Part shown: positions 48,345 through 57,735 of the stretch, piece by piece
How positions within the stretch are numbered: position 1 is the stretch's first letter
How the letters are laid out: every line of letters starts with the position of its first letter
Origin: SZAS-103 sp964640525
GTDB taxonomy: Bacteria; Pseudomonadota; Gammaproteobacteria; Xanthomonadales; Xanthomonadaceae
Assembly: GCA_964640525.1 (NCBI GenBank)
Contig: CAZXGS010000009.1
Span: forward strand, 1 to 64,000
Reading direction: 5' to 3'
DNA: 64,000 bases
Notes under the pieces: generated by a model
Database searches by the model: none
What the model saw: only the letters and a program-made list of their open reading frames with translations
Told to the model about the DNA's origin: nothing
Translations under genes and position numbers: made by a program

Positions 48345-50669
48345 TCAGAACGAGCTGCCGAAGGTGAACTGGAGGTGCTCGAACTGGTCGCCGCGATCGG
48401 ACAGGAACGGTTGCGCGTAGCTGATGATGATCGGCCCGATCGGTGCGCGCCACTGCAGCGAGACGCCGTAGGAAGCACGGAACGAGCGGAACTGGAAATC
48501 CGCCGGCTTGGAATAGACGTTGCCGAAGTCGACGAAAGTCGAAATGCGTGCGGACTCGGTGTCGATCAGCTTCGGGAAGAAGGTCTCGATCGACCCGGTG
48601 GTCTTGAGTGCGCCGCCCAGCGGCTGCAGGAACGATGAACCGGCCACCGTCGCAAACGGACCGACGGTGTTGTCGCGGAAGCCGCGGATCGAGGTCACGC
48701 CGCCGGCGTAGAAGTTCTCGAAGAACGGCAGGCCAAGGGCACTGGCATTGCCGTAGCCCTTGCCGTAGCCCAGGTCGGCGGCGGTGCGCAGGATCAGCCA
48801 CGGACGCAGCGGCCAGTAGCGTTCGAAGGTGTAGGAAAGCTTGTAGTACTCCTGGGTGGAACCGGGCAGCGCGACGAAGGCGCCGAAGCGCTGGTAGGTG
48901 CCGGCGGTGGGTGCGAAGAAGCTGTTGCGGGTGTCCTTGGCCCAGGACGCTTCCGCGCTCCAGTTCTTGAAGGTGATGTGACCGACGGCCTTGAGGTAAT
49001 CGAGGATCACCTGCGGGGTCAGGCCGAAAATCGTCTCGATCTGCTGGGTCTTGGCGCCAAGCGACAGGCCGATGGTGTCGTTCTCGGTGATCGGCACGCC
49101 GAAGGTGACATAGCCGCCGTAGGAACTGCTGGAATACTGCGCGGTGTTGAAATTGGAGTTGTTGAACTCGGTGTAGAACAGGTTGTAGCCGACCGAGACT
49201 CCGTTGGGGGTGAAGTAGGGGTTGACGTAATTGAAGTTGATCGACTTCTGGAACACGCTGTTGGACAGGGTGATGGCGAACTGGTTGCCGGTGCCCAGGA
49301 AGTTGCGTTCGTTGAGCGAGACCGAGGTGATCAGGCCGGCCAACTGCGAGTAACCCAGCGAGAAAGTGAAGTTGCCGGAGTTGCGCTCCTTGACCGTCAT
49401 CACCAGGTCGACCTGGTCCGGGCTGCCGGGCACCGCCGGGGTATCCACGTCCACCGAATCGAAATAGCCCAGGCGCTGCAGGCGCACGCGGGAGCGATCC
49501 ACCGCGGCCTGCGAGAACCAACTGCCTTCGAGCTGACGCATTTCCCGGCGCATCACGTAATCGGCGGTGCGGGTGTTGCCCTTGAAGATGATGCGGCGAA
49601 CCATCACCCGCGGCCCCGGGACGACCTGGAAGGAAATGCCGACGGTGCGCTTTTCCTTGTCCACGTCCGGGATGGGATTGATCTTGGCGAACGCATAGCC
49701 GATGTTGGCCAGCCGCAGCGACATCGCGTCCACCGACAGCTCCAGTTTGCGCCGCGAGAACACCTCGCCGGGCTTGATGAAGATCAGCTTGCGCATGTCG
49801 GCTGCGGGCAGAATGGTGTCGCCGCTGACGTCCACACTGGAGACCTTGTACACCTGGCCTTCGGTGATGTTGGCGGTGACGTACATGTTGAGCCGGTCGG
49901 GCGTGATCGCGACCTGGGTGGAATCGATGTCGAAGTCGATGTAGCCGCGATCCAGGTAGTACGCGTTGAGCTTCTCCAGGTCGCCGGAGAGCTTGTCGCG
50001 CGAATACTGGTCGTTGTGCGAATACCACGACAGCCAATTGCGCGTGCCGGACTCCCAGTTGTCCAGCAACTGCTTGTCGGTGTAATCCTTGTTGCCGACG
50101 ATGTTGATGTTGCGGATCTTGGCGGCCTTGCCCTCGACGATCTTGATCGCCACGTCCACCCGGTTGCGGTCGAGGATGGTGACGGTCGGGGTAACCGAGA
50201 CGTTGTACTTGCCGCGGTCGTCGTACTGGCGGTTGAGTTCCTGGGTGACGCGGTCGATGGTCAGGCGGTCGAAGGTTTCGCCTTCGGCCAGGCCGATCTG
50301 CTTGAGGCCCTTGAGCAGGTCGTCGCTCTTGATCTCCTTGTTGCCGGTGACCGTGAGCTTGTTGATCGCCGGGCGCTCGGCCACCTTCACCACCAGGATG
50401 TCGCCCTGGCGGTCGATCTCGACGTCGCTGAAGAAGCCGGTCTTGAACAACGCGCGGATCGCGCTGGCCGCCTTGGACGCATCCACCGTATCGCCCTTTT
50501 CGATCGGCAGGTAGGTGAATACCGTGCCGGGGGCGATGCGCTGCAGGCCGTCGATGCGGATGTCGGTCACCCGGAATGGCTCGAAGTTCTGCGCCTGCGC
50601 GACCGGGGACAGTGCGAGGGCGGAGGCCAGGGCCAGGGCGAGCAGGCGGGGGGCGGCGAAACGCGTCAT
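48345..50669 (-). CDS. bamA: Outer membrane protein assembly factor BamA
   Basis: A 774-residue outer-membrane insertase. Signal peptide LALALASALALSPVAQA, five POTRA domains (about 25-430; first FRVTDIRIDGLQRIAPGTVF) and a 16-strand barrel with the loop 6 motif SIRGFRDNTVGP and a C-terminal Phe (FTFGSSF) for its own recognition. Size and layout match E. coli BamA (810). It sits in the conserved rseP-bamA-lpxD order, but the usual skp gene is absent here. Confidence 0.97.
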   Translation of the reverse strand: MTRFAAPRLLALALASALALSPVAQAQNFEPFRVTDIRIDGLQRIAPGTVFTYLPIEKGDTVDASKAASAIRALFKTGFFSDVEIDRQGDILVVKVAERPAINKLTVTGNKEIKSDDLLKGLKQIGLAEGETFDRLTIDRVTQELNRQYDDRGKYNVSVTPTVTILDRNRVDVAIKIVEGKAAKIRNINIVGNKDYTDKQLLDNWESGTRNWLSWYSHNDQYSRDKLSGDLEKLNAYYLDRGYIDFDIDSTQVAITPDRLNMYVTANITEGQVYKVSSVDVSGDTILPAADMRKLIFIKPGEVFSRRKLELSVDAMSLRLANIGYAFAKINPIPDVDKEKRTVGISFQVVPGPRVMVRRIIFKGNTRTADYVMRREMRQLEGSWFSQAAVDRSRVRLQRLGYFDSVDVDTPAVPGSPDQVDLVMTVKERNSGNFTFSLGYSQLAGLITSVSLNERNFLGTGNQFAITLSNSVFQKSINFNYVNPYFTPNGVSVGYNLFYTEFNNSNFNTAQYSSSSYGGYVTFGVPITENDTIGLSLGAKTQQIETIFGLTPQVILDYLKAVGHITFKNWSAEASWAKDTRNSFFAPTAGTYQRFGAFVALPGSTQEYYKLSYTFERYWPLRPWLILRTAADLGYGKGYGNASALGLPFFENFYAGGVTSIRGFRDNTVGPFATVAGSSFLQPLGGALKTTGSIETFFPKLIDTESARISTFVDFGNVYSKPADFQFRSFRASYGVSLQWRAPIGPIIISYAQPFLSDRGDQFEHLQFTFGSSF

Positions 50670-50735
50670 CGGTGCATCCGGTTGGCCGCGGCGGTGGTTG
50701 CCGCGGGAATCTTCAAGGGTTTGCGGGGGTGGACT

Positions 50736-52088
50736 TCAGGGTGTGGGGCGCAGCAGATCGTTGTAGAACGCCACGCACATCAGCCCGCCAAGCAGCACGA
50801 GGCCGACGAACTGCCCGACCGCGAGGGTGCGGTCGCTCAGTGGCCGGCCTTTCACAAGTTCCATAAGGTAATACAGCAGGTGCCCGCCGTCCAAGATCGG
50901 GATCGGCAGCAGGTTGATCAGGCCCAGCCCGAGGGACAGCAGGGCGAGGAAAAACAGGAACCATGCGACCCCGTTGCGCGCGGCGGCATCGGCGGTGGTG
51001 GCGATGGACACCACGCTGTGCAGCCCGCTGGTGGCGCCCTCGGTGAACACCCGCTTGAGCAGGATGGCATTGGCCAGGACTTGCCGGCGCATCTCCTGGG
51101 CGCTGGCGCCGATCGCGTCCAGCGGCCCGTAGCGGCGCAGGCCATCGAATCGGGCGGTCGCCGGCTGCGCCGCGCCGATGCCGATCAGCAGGCGCTGGCT
51201 GCCGTCGCCAGGGTCGCCGGATCGGGGCGTCACCTGAACGTCCATGGCCTTGCCGTCGCGCTGGATCGACAGTTTCAGCGGCGTGCCGGCGCGCGCGAGG
51301 CGGTGGACGGCATCCAGGAGGTCGATGAAATATGGGGTGGGGGTGCCGTCCACGGCCAGGATCCGGTCACCCGGGCGCAGGACATCCGCTGCGGCACCGC
51401 CGGGGGTGAGTTGGCCGACCACCGCCGGCAGTTCGGTCTGCTGCGGGTAAAGGCCCAGCCGCAGCATCGCCTCGGTGTCGTCCAGGCCCGGGGGCAGCTC
51501 CTGCAGCGGCAGGATGCGCAGGGCATGGCCGCCGTCCTGGCGGATCACCTCCACCTCCACCGGCTGCCGGCGCATGGCCGCGGTGGCGAGGGTGAAGCCG
51601 GCGTCGGTCCAGGTTTCCACCGGCTCGTCGCCGATCCGCAGCAGGCGGTCGCCGGGCTGGAAGCCTGCCGTGGCCGCCATGCCGCCGACATGGCCAAGCA
51701 GCGGCTTGTAGTCCGGCAGGCCGATCACGAACATGGCCCAGAACAGCAGGAAGCTCAGGATGAAGTTGAACGCCGGCCCGGCCGCGGCGATCAACATGCG
51801 CTGCCAGACCGGCTTGCGGTTGTGGGCGCGGTGCAGGTCCTCGGGTGGCACCTCGTACTCGTGCTCGTCGAGCATCTTCACGTAGCCGCCCAGTGGAACC
51901 ATGCCGAGGACGTACTCGGTGCCGCTGGCGCCGATCCGCTTGAGCAACGGCTTGCCGAAGCCGACCGAGAAGCGCAGCACGTGGACCCCGAACCAGCGCG
52001 CCACCACGAAATGGCCGAACTCGTGGAAGGTCACCAGGATGCCGATGCTGACGATCAGCCACCAAATCGAGCCGAACACGTTGCTCAT
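50736..52088 (-). CDS. rseP: Site-2 zinc metalloprotease RseP
   Basis: A 450-residue intramembrane protease that cuts anti-sigma factors and leftover signal peptides. Zinc site HEFGH at 22-26, partner motif NLLPIPILDGGH near the C-terminus, and two periplasmic PDZ domains between (GFQPGDRLLRIGDEPVETW; VLRPGDRILAVDGTPTPYF). Length equals E. coli RseP. ATG 52088 overlaps the dxr stop. It could process the anti-sigma at 29921, but nothing local shows this. Confidence 0.96.
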   Translation of the reverse strand: MSNVFGSIWWLIVSIGILVTFHEFGHFVVARWFGVHVLRFSVGFGKPLLKRIGASGTEYVLGMVPLGGYVKMLDEHEYEVPPEDLHRAHNRKPVWQRMLIAAAGPAFNFILSFLLFWAMFVIGLPDYKPLLGHVGGMAATAGFQPGDRLLRIGDEPVETWTDAGFTLATAAMRRQPVEVEVIRQDGGHALRILPLQELPPGLDDTEAMLRLGLYPQQTELPAVVGQLTPGGAAADVLRPGDRILAVDGTPTPYFIDLLDAVHRLARAGTPLKLSIQRDGKAMDVQVTPRSGDPGDGSQRLLIGIGAAQPATARFDGLRRYGPLDAIGASAQEMRRQVLANAILLKRVFTEGATSGLHSVVSIATTADAAARNGVAWFLFFLALLSLGLGLINLLPIPILDGGHLLYYLMELVKGRPLSDRTLAVGQFVGLVLLGGLMCVAFYNDLLRPTP

Positions 52089-53266
52089 GTGCGCACCCGT
52101 GCGCGCCGCGTGACCTGCGCGGTGGCCTGCTTGCGCGCGGCGGCGTCGGCTTCCAGCAGGTCCTCCAGGGTGGGCGCTGCGTGGCTGCCGCAGGCGTCCA
52201 GGGTGTCGGCTATGACGGTGGGGATGTCGAGGAAACCGATATGGCCATCCAGAAAAGCCGCGACCGCAACCTCGTTGGCGGCGTTCAGGCTTGCCCCTGC
52301 GGTGCCGCCGGCGGCCAGCGCCGCGAAGGCCAGGTCCAGGCAGGCGAAGGTGTTGCGGTCCGGCGGCTGGAAGGACAGGCTGCCGATGCTGGAAAGCTCG
52401 GGTGGGGCCACGCCGGAGGCCACCCGATCGGGCCACGCCAGGCCGCAGGCCAGGGCGGTGCGCATGTCCGGCCGGCCCATCTGCGCGATCATCGAGCCGT
52501 CCACGAGTTCGACCATCGAGTGGACGATGCTCTGCGGGTGCACCAGCACGTCGATGCGCGCGGCCGGCATGCCGAACAGCCAGTGTGCCTCGATGACTTC
52601 CAGGCCCTTGTTCATCAGCGTCGCCGAGTCCACCGAAATCTTGCGTCCCATCGTCCAGTTTGGATGAGCGCAGGCCTGTTCCGGGGTGACGGCCGCAAGT
52701 TGCGCACGGCTGCGGTTCAGGAACGGGCCGCCGGAAGCAGTCAGGACCAGCCGGCTGACCCGGGCCAGGTCGGCAGGCTGGCCGTGCAGGCATTGGAAGA
52801 TCGCGTTGTGCTCGCTGTCGATCGGGATCACCTGCGCGCCGTGTTCGTCGCAGGCGCGCATCAGCAGTTCGCCGGCCAGCACCACCGATTCCTTGTTGGC
52901 CAGCAGCAGGCGCTTGCCGGCGCGTGCCGCGGCCAGGGTGGAGGCCATGCCGGCGGCACCGACGATGGCGGCGATCACGGTGTCGCAGCCCGGTCCGGCG
53001 GCCAGTGCGGCCAGGGCGTCCGCTCCGGCATGGGCCACGGTGCCCAGCCCGGCGGCAGCGAGGCCGTCGCGCAGGCGCCCGTACAGTTCGGGGCTGGCGA
53101 TCACGGCGTGTGCGGGCCGATGCCGACGGCACAGCGCGATCAATGCGTCCACGCTGGCGTTTGCGCTCAGGACGGCGGCGCTGAAACGCTCGGGATGGCG
53201 CGCGATCACGTCCAGGGCCGAGGCGCCGATCGATCCGGTCGCGCCGAGCACGGCGACCCGCCTCAT
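52085..53266 (-). CDS. dxr: 1-deoxy-D-xylulose 5-phosphate reductoisomerase
   Basis: A 393-residue NADPH enzyme making MEP for isoprenoids. Nucleotide loop VLGATGSIGASALDV, LANKESVVLAGELL, metal/substrate residues in IPIDSEHNAIFQCLHG, TASGGPF, and NWTMGRKISVDSATLMNKGL. It lies between cdsA and rseP as in many proteobacteria and supplies precursors for UppS, encoded three genes upstream in the same direction. Confidence 0.97.
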   Translation of the reverse strand: MRRVAVLGATGSIGASALDVIARHPERFSAAVLSANASVDALIALCRRHRPAHAVIASPELYGRLRDGLAAAGLGTVAHAGADALAALAAGPGCDTVIAAIVGAAGMASTLAAARAGKRLLLANKESVVLAGELLMRACDEHGAQVIPIDSEHNAIFQCLHGQPADLARVSRLVLTASGGPFLNRSRAQLAAVTPEQACAHPNWTMGRKISVDSATLMNKGLEVIEAHWLFGMPAARIDVLVHPQSIVHSMVELVDGSMIAQMGRPDMRTALACGLAWPDRVASGVAPPELSSIGSLSFQPPDRNTFACLDLAFAALAAGGTAGASLNAANEVAVAAFLDGHIGFLDIPTVIADTLDACGSHAAPTLEDLLEADAAARKQATAQVTRRARVRT

Positions 53267-53305
53267 GCATCCACCCCGGGCATGGCCACGATCAGGCGCA
53301 TGGGT

Positions 53306-54142
53306 TCACGGGTCCAGGAATCCCTTGGCGATCCACAACACCGGCAACGCCGCCACCAGGCTGTCGATGCGGTCGAGCACGCCGCCATGGCCGGGGAACA
53401 GGGTGCCCGAATCCTTCAGGCCGGAGTGGCGCTTCATCAAGCTCTCGAACAGGTCGCCGACCACCGAGGCGGCCACCGCGGCCAGGGTCAGCGCGGCCAT
53501 CGGCTGCCAGTGCGCGGGGTTGACGTGGACCCAGTCCATCGCCAGCAACCCCACCGCCAGGCCACCGGCGATGCCGCCCCACAAGCCCATCCAGGTCTTG
53601 CCGGGGCTGATTTTCGGGATCAGCTTGCGCTTGCCCAGGGTGGACCCGACGAGGTAGGCGAAGCTGTCGGTGGCCCAGACGATGACCAGTGCCAGCAACG
53701 CCCAGCGTGGCCCGTTGGGATCGGGGTGGGCGGCGGTGCCCTCGCCGAGGTGCAGCAGGACCAGTGCGCACCATGCCGGAACAATGGCCAGGGTACCGGC
53801 GAGCAGCTTCACCGCGCGCGTGGCCCGGCTGCCATCGCGGCCCAAGTCCGGGCGCAGCAGCCACAGCATCGCCAGTACCCACCACGCCGCACCGACCAGG
53901 CTGACCAGGGTGAACAGCGGCAGCGCACGCGCCCACAGCAGGCCCGTCATCAGCAGGCAGTTGGCCATCAGGTAGGTGGCGCGCCACGGCTTGCTGGCGA
54001 TGCCCACCAGGTGCGACCACTCCCACAGTCCGCCCAGGAACAACGCGGCGGCGATCGCGGCAACGTAGGAGGTCTTGAGCATCAGCAGCGCCGCCACGAC
54101 CAGCGGCGCCAGGATCGCGGCGGTGAGGATGCGCTGGATCAT
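53306..54142 (-). CDS. cdsA: Phosphatidate cytidylyltransferase
   Basis: A 278-residue membrane enzyme with about eight segments making CDP-diacylglycerol. The family signature is near the C-terminus: LKDSGTLFPGHGGVLDRID. ATG 54142 overlaps the uppS stop (ATGA). Standard uppS-cdsA-dxr order. Confidence 0.96.
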   Translation of the reverse strand: MIQRILTAAILAPLVVAALLMLKTSYVAAIAAALFLGGLWEWSHLVGIASKPWRATYLMANCLLMTGLLWARALPLFTLVSLVGAAWWVLAMLWLLRPDLGRDGSRATRAVKLLAGTLAIVPAWCALVLLHLGEGTAAHPDPNGPRWALLALVIVWATDSFAYLVGSTLGKRKLIPKISPGKTWMGLWGGIAGGLAVGLLAMDWVHVNPAHWQPMAALTLAAVAASVVGDLFESLMKRHSGLKDSGTLFPGHGGVLDRIDSLVAALPVLWIAKGFLDP

Positions 54143-54927
54143 TCAGTGGCGCCCGCGGCAATCCGGCGTTGCGCGTCGGTCAGGCCGAAGCGCCGTTCGC
54201 GCGAGGCAAAGGCGACCAGCGCGAGTTGCAGGTCGGCGGCACCGAAATCCGGCCACAGCGTGTCGGTGAACCACAGCTCGGTGTAGGCCAGTTGCCAGAG
54301 CAGGAAGTTGCTGATGCGGTGCTCGCCGCCGGTGCGGATGAACAGGTCGGGTTCGGGCAGGTCGGCCAGTTGCATTTGCGCGGCGAGGATCGACTCGTCG
54401 ATGGCCGACGGCTGCAGCGTGCCGGCAGCGACGGCGTGCGCGATGCGACGACATGCCTGGGCGATGTCCCAGCGGCCGCCGTAACTGATCGCGATGTTCA
54501 GGTCCAGTGCCCGGTTGGCGGCGGTGCGCTGCTCGGCGTTTTCCATCCGCTTGCGGATTGCCGCGGCCAGGTCGGCGCGTTCGCCGATGAAGCGCAGGCG
54601 CACGCCATGGCCATGCAACTCATCCACCTCGCGGTCGAGCGAGCGCATGAACAGGTTCATCAACGCGCCGACTTCTTCCTGCGGCCGCTTCCAGTTTTCG
54701 CTGGAGAACGCGAACAGGGTCAGCGCGCCGATGTGCTGTTCCAGGCAGAAGCGCACGCAGGCGCGTACCGTCTTCGCGCCGGCACGGTGGCCCCAGGTGC
54801 GGGGCCGGCCACGGCGCTGCGCCCAGCGGCCGTTGCCGTCCATGACGATGGCGATGTGGCGCGGCGTCCGCGCCGGGTCGTTGCCGGAGGGCGGGGCTGG
54901 CTGCGCGCTCGGTGCGGTGGGAGGCAT
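54139..54927 (-). CDS. uppS: Undecaprenyl diphosphate synthase
   Basis: A 262-residue cis-prenyltransferase making the C55 carrier lipid for cell-wall synthesis. IAIVMDGNGRWAQRRG with catalytic Asp, LTLFAFSSENWKRP, NIAISYGGRWDIAQA and LFIRTGGEHRISNFLLWQLA. A Pro-rich N-terminal extension of about 22 residues precedes the conserved core. It follows frr by 34 nt. Confidence 0.97.
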   Translation of the reverse strand: MPPTAPSAQPAPPSGNDPARTPRHIAIVMDGNGRWAQRRGRPRTWGHRAGAKTVRACVRFCLEQHIGALTLFAFSSENWKRPQEEVGALMNLFMRSLDREVDELHGHGVRLRFIGERADLAAAIRKRMENAEQRTAANRALDLNIAISYGGRWDIAQACRRIAHAVAAGTLQPSAIDESILAAQMQLADLPEPDLFIRTGGEHRISNFLLWQLAYTELWFTDTLWPDFGAADLQLALVAFASRERRFGLTDAQRRIAAGATE

Positions 54928-54961
54928 CGGTCGGATCGCGGGGCGGGAAAGGAAGGCCGGT

Positions 54962-55519
54962 TCAGATCGCCAGCAGTTCCTGTTCCTTCGCTTTCACGAC
55001 GTCGTCCACGTCCTTGATCGCCTTGTCGGTGATCTTCTGGATCTCGTCCTGCGCGCGCTTTTCCTCGTCCTCGGTGATGGACTTGTCCTTGAGCAGTTCC
55101 TTGATCTGATGGATGGCGTCGCGGCGGACGTTGCGCACCGCCACCTTGGCACTCTCGCCCTCATGGCCGACGTGCTTGCCCAACTCGCGGCGGCGCTCCT
55201 CGGTCAGTGCCGGCAGGTTGATGCGGATCACGGTGCCGGCGGTGTTGGGCGTCAGGCCGAGGTCGGAGGCGAGGATGGCCTTCTCGACCGGGCCGATCAT
55301 GTTCTTTTCCCACGGCGTGATCTGCAGCGTGCGCGCGTCGGAGACGGTGACGTTGGCAACCTGGGACAGCGGGGTGTCGTTGCCGTAGTAGTTGACCTTG
55401 AGGTGATCGACCAGCGCCGCGCTGGCGCGCCCGGTGCGCACCTTGGTCAGGTCGTGGCGCAGCACCTCCACGCACTTGTGCATGCGCGTGGTCGCGTCCT
55501 TCTTGATCTGGTCGAGCAT
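54962..55519 (-). CDS. frr: Ribosome recycling factor
   Basis: A 185-residue protein that splits post-termination ribosomes with EF-G. HDLTKVRTGRASAALVDHLKV and TEERRRELGKHVGHEGESAKVAVRNVRRDA are diagnostic; the length is exactly that of E. coli Frr. A consensus TATAAT -10 lies 31 nt upstream, so frr has its own promoter apart from pyrH. Confidence 0.97.
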   Translation of the reverse strand: MLDQIKKDATTRMHKCVEVLRHDLTKVRTGRASAALVDHLKVNYYGNDTPLSQVANVTVSDARTLQITPWEKNMIGPVEKAILASDLGLTPNTAGTVIRINLPALTEERRRELGKHVGHEGESAKVAVRNVRRDAIHQIKELLKDKSITEDEEKRAQDEIQKITDKAIKDVDDVVKAKEQELLAI

Positions 55520-55549
55520 GGGCGGGTTCCGGGCCGGTACGAACGGGCG

Positions 55550-55577
55550 ATTATACCGTGCATGGGACAGATGACAG
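55550..55577 (-). promoter_or_regulatory. Predicted frr promoter
   Basis: On the minus strand CTGTCA (55572-55577), 16-bp spacer, perfect TATAAT (55550-55555), 31 nt before the frr start. The -35 lies in a heptad repeat, the same arrangement as at yajC. Confidence 0.6.
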
Positions 55578-55592
55578 AGGACACATGACTGC
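55565..55592. repeat. Tandem heptad array, 4 units (GGACAGA class)
   Basis: GGACAGA, TGACAGA, GGACACA, TGACTGC, immediately upstream of the frr -10 on the minus strand. The rest of the pyrH-frr gap (to 55716) shows no gene. Confidence 0.65.
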
Positions 55593-55716
55593 GGAAAGGC
55601 AAGGCGTTCGGTAGCTGCTCGTCAGTGACTTCAGGGCGCGGTTCCCGGAAAGCGGCCGCAGCAGAAGCCAGGAACCTGAACGTGGCCAACGCGGCAGCCC
55701 CTTCCGCAGCCCTCTG

Positions 55717-56454
55717 TCATCTGGAAACCAGCGTCCCCACAGTTTCCCCGTGCAGGATCCGCATCAGGTTGCCCGGCTTGGTCATGTCATAGATGCGCAG
55801 CGGCAGCTCGTGGTCGCGGCACAGGGCGATGGCGGCGGTGTCCATCACCTGCAGGTTGCGGGCGATCACTTCCTCGTAGCCCAGGCGCTCGTAGCGCACC
55901 GCATCGGGGTGCTTCTTCGGATCCTTGTCGTAGACGCCATCGACCTTGGTGGCCTTGAGCAGCAGGTCGGCGCCGATCTCGATGGCACGCAAGGCGGCGG
56001 CGGAGTCGGTGGTGAAGAACGGGTTGCCGGTGCCGGCGGCGAAGATCACCAGCCGCCCCTTTTCCAGGTGGCGGATGGCGCGGCGGCGGATGAAGTCCTC
56101 GCAAACCTCGTTGATCTTCAGCGCGCTCATCACCCGCACCTTGGAGCCGAGTTTTTCCAGTGCGTCCTGCATCGCCAGCGCGTTCATCACCGTGGCCAGC
56201 ATGCCCATGTGGTCGCCAGTGACCCGGTCCATGCCGCCGGCTGCAAGGCCAGCGCCGCGGAAGATGTTGCCACCGCCGATGACCAGGCCGACCTCGAAGC
56301 CGGCCTGCTGGACCTCGATGATCTCGCGCGCCAGTCGACCGATCACGTTCGGGTCGATGCCGTAGTCCTCGCGCCCCATCAAGGCCTCGCCGGAGAGCTT
56401 GAGCAGGATGCGGCGGTAATTCGGCTTCGTTCCGGTCGTCGTCGTTGCGGTCAT
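55717..56454 (-). CDS. pyrH: Uridylate kinase
   Basis: A 245-residue bacterial UMP kinase of the amino acid kinase fold. ILLKLSGEALMG (phosphate loop), VIGGGNIFRGAGLA, FAAGTGNPFFTTDSAAALRA and LLLKATKVDGVYDKDPKK. ATG 56454 is chosen because GAGG stands 6 nt upstream; an ATG at 56475 would add seven residues and lies in the predicted leader. Its -10 is enclosed by a perfect palindrome. Confidence 0.97.
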   Translation of the reverse strand: MTATTTTGTKPNYRRILLKLSGEALMGREDYGIDPNVIGRLAREIIEVQQAGFEVGLVIGGGNIFRGAGLAAGGMDRVTGDHMGMLATVMNALAMQDALEKLGSKVRVMSALKINEVCEDFIRRRAIRHLEKGRLVIFAAGTGNPFFTTDSAAALRAIEIGADLLLKATKVDGVYDKDPKKHPDAVRYERLGYEEVIARNLQVMDTAAIALCRDHELPLRIYDMTKPGNLMRILHGETVGTLVSR

Positions 56455-56471
56455 GCGCGCCTCGGTGGTGG

Positions 56472-56498
56472 GCAAACGGCGCGATTCTAGCCGTTTGC
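56472..56498. promoter_or_regulatory. Palindrome enclosing the pyrH -10 hexamer
   Basis: Arms GCAAACGGC (56472-56480) and GCCGTTTGC (56490-56498), perfect 9-bp inverted repeat with a 9-nt spacer. On the minus strand the spacer and arm boundary hold TAGAAT (56484-56489) in GCTAGAATCGC, 30 nt upstream of the pyrH start. Probable operator for a repressor of pyrH. Confidence 0.5.
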
Positions 56499-56581
56499 GC
56501 AGGTCGGGCGCGAGCGCTGCGCGCGTGGATGGTGAGGACGCGTGGGCGGCGTCGAGTGGCCTGGGGAAGGTCTGAATAAGC

Positions 56582-56669
56582 CGTCATTGCGAGGAGCGCA
56601 GCGACGTGGCAATCCAGAAATCTTTGAAAAGTCAGAAGGATGGATTGCTTCACTGCATTCGCAATGACG
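56582..56669. repeat. Nested REP element (CGTCATTGCGA type)
   Basis: Outer arms CGTCATTGCGA (56582-56592) and TCGCAATGACG (56659-56669); inner arms GCAATCCA (56609-56616) and TGGATTGC (56641-56648). The left half GAGGAGCGCAGCGACGTGG matches a REP type seen in many bacteria. It lies between degV and pyrH. Confidence 0.85.
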
Positions 56670-56787
56670 CCATTTCGACTTGTTCAGATGTTCCCTGGGT
56701 GCAGTGGCGCTTGGCACTGGCGTTCGCAGGCGCCTGTCCCCGCGATGGGCGGGGATCTTGCCGTTTCCGGAACGTGCGTGGACGTTC

Positions 56788-57735
56788 TCAGGCGAAGTGC
56801 GGTTCGTGCTCGGGTGCGGCAAAACCGATGGAGACCGCGCCTTCGCCGATGTTGACCATGCCGGTCAGGCCCATCACCGTCTCGCCCATGTGCACGCCCT
56901 GCTCCTCGCAGGTGCGCGCGAGCACGTCGTAGCCCGGAAGCGCGCGCATCTTGTCCAGTTCGCCGCCGTAACTGAGGTTGACGTAGGGCGCCATCAGGCC
57001 TTTCTTGACGCGATCGGCCGCATAGGTGAAAAGCATCCGCGCCGCGTTGTCGAAGCCCTTGGCCTTGCCGACCGCGGCGGTGTCGTTGCGGTAGGCGCGC
57101 AGGATCGGCTTGATGTCCAGCAGGGTTCCCAGCGTGGCCTTCATCCAGGTCACGCTGCGGTCGCCGCGCTTCATCGCGCGGGCGCGCAGGTATTTCACGT
57201 CGCGGGTGACCGCATAGCCGTAGGTGTTCTTGGACAGCTCCATCAGGCGGTCGAAGATCGGGTTGTATTCCAAGCCCGCCTCGATCATGCGCACGCCTTC
57301 CAGCACGGTGATGGCCTGGCCCGCGAACAGGGTCTGGCTGTCGATCACGCGCATCTGGAAGATGCCTTTCAGCCCGGCGTCCTTGCGGATCGGGTGGTAA
57401 TAGCGAAGGATCTCGCGGCTGGCGGCCACGGTGTTCTCGTACACCGGGCTGCGCGAGGACATGATGCACATCGAGAACACGAAGTCGTAGTCGATCACCA
57501 GCTTGGACAGGAACAGTTCGCGGATCTGTTCGATGGTGAAGGGAGAGGATTCGGCGGCATGGCCCTGTTCGCCGAGGTGCTCGCGGTAGAAGCGCAGGCT
57601 CTCGGTGGCATTGCGTTCGTCGTTGAAGGTTGCGCCGCCCATGTGGATCTTGATGGGCTCCAGGATCACCTTGTGTTCGTCGAGCCACTCGCGCGGCAGG
57701 TCGCAGGTCGAGTCCACCACCATTCCGATACGCAT
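56788..57735 (-). CDS. DegV family fatty-acid-binding protein
   Basis: A 315-residue soluble protein: VVDSTCDLP at the N-terminus, a conserved Ser/Thr loop region (FSMCIMSSRSPVYENT), and a C-terminal domain typical of DegV proteins, which bind a fatty acid and in Firmicutes deliver it to FakA kinase. No fakA is present in the window. A textbook AGGAGG lies 5 nt before ATG 57735. It interrupts the otherwise conserved rpsB-tsf-pyrH-frr order. Confidence 0.88.
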   Translation of the reverse strand: MRIGMVVDSTCDLPREWLDEHKVILEPIKIHMGGATFNDERNATESLRFYREHLGEQGHAAESSPFTIEQIRELFLSKLVIDYDFVFSMCIMSSRSPVYENTVAASREILRYYHPIRKDAGLKGIFQMRVIDSQTLFAGQAITVLEGVRMIEAGLEYNPIFDRLMELSKNTYGYAVTRDVKYLRARAMKRGDRSVTWMKATLGTLLDIKPILRAYRNDTAAVGKAKGFDNAARMLFTYAADRVKKGLMAPYVNLSYGGELDKMRALPGYDVLARTCEEQGVHMGETVMGLTGMVNIGEGAVSIGFAAPEHEPHFA

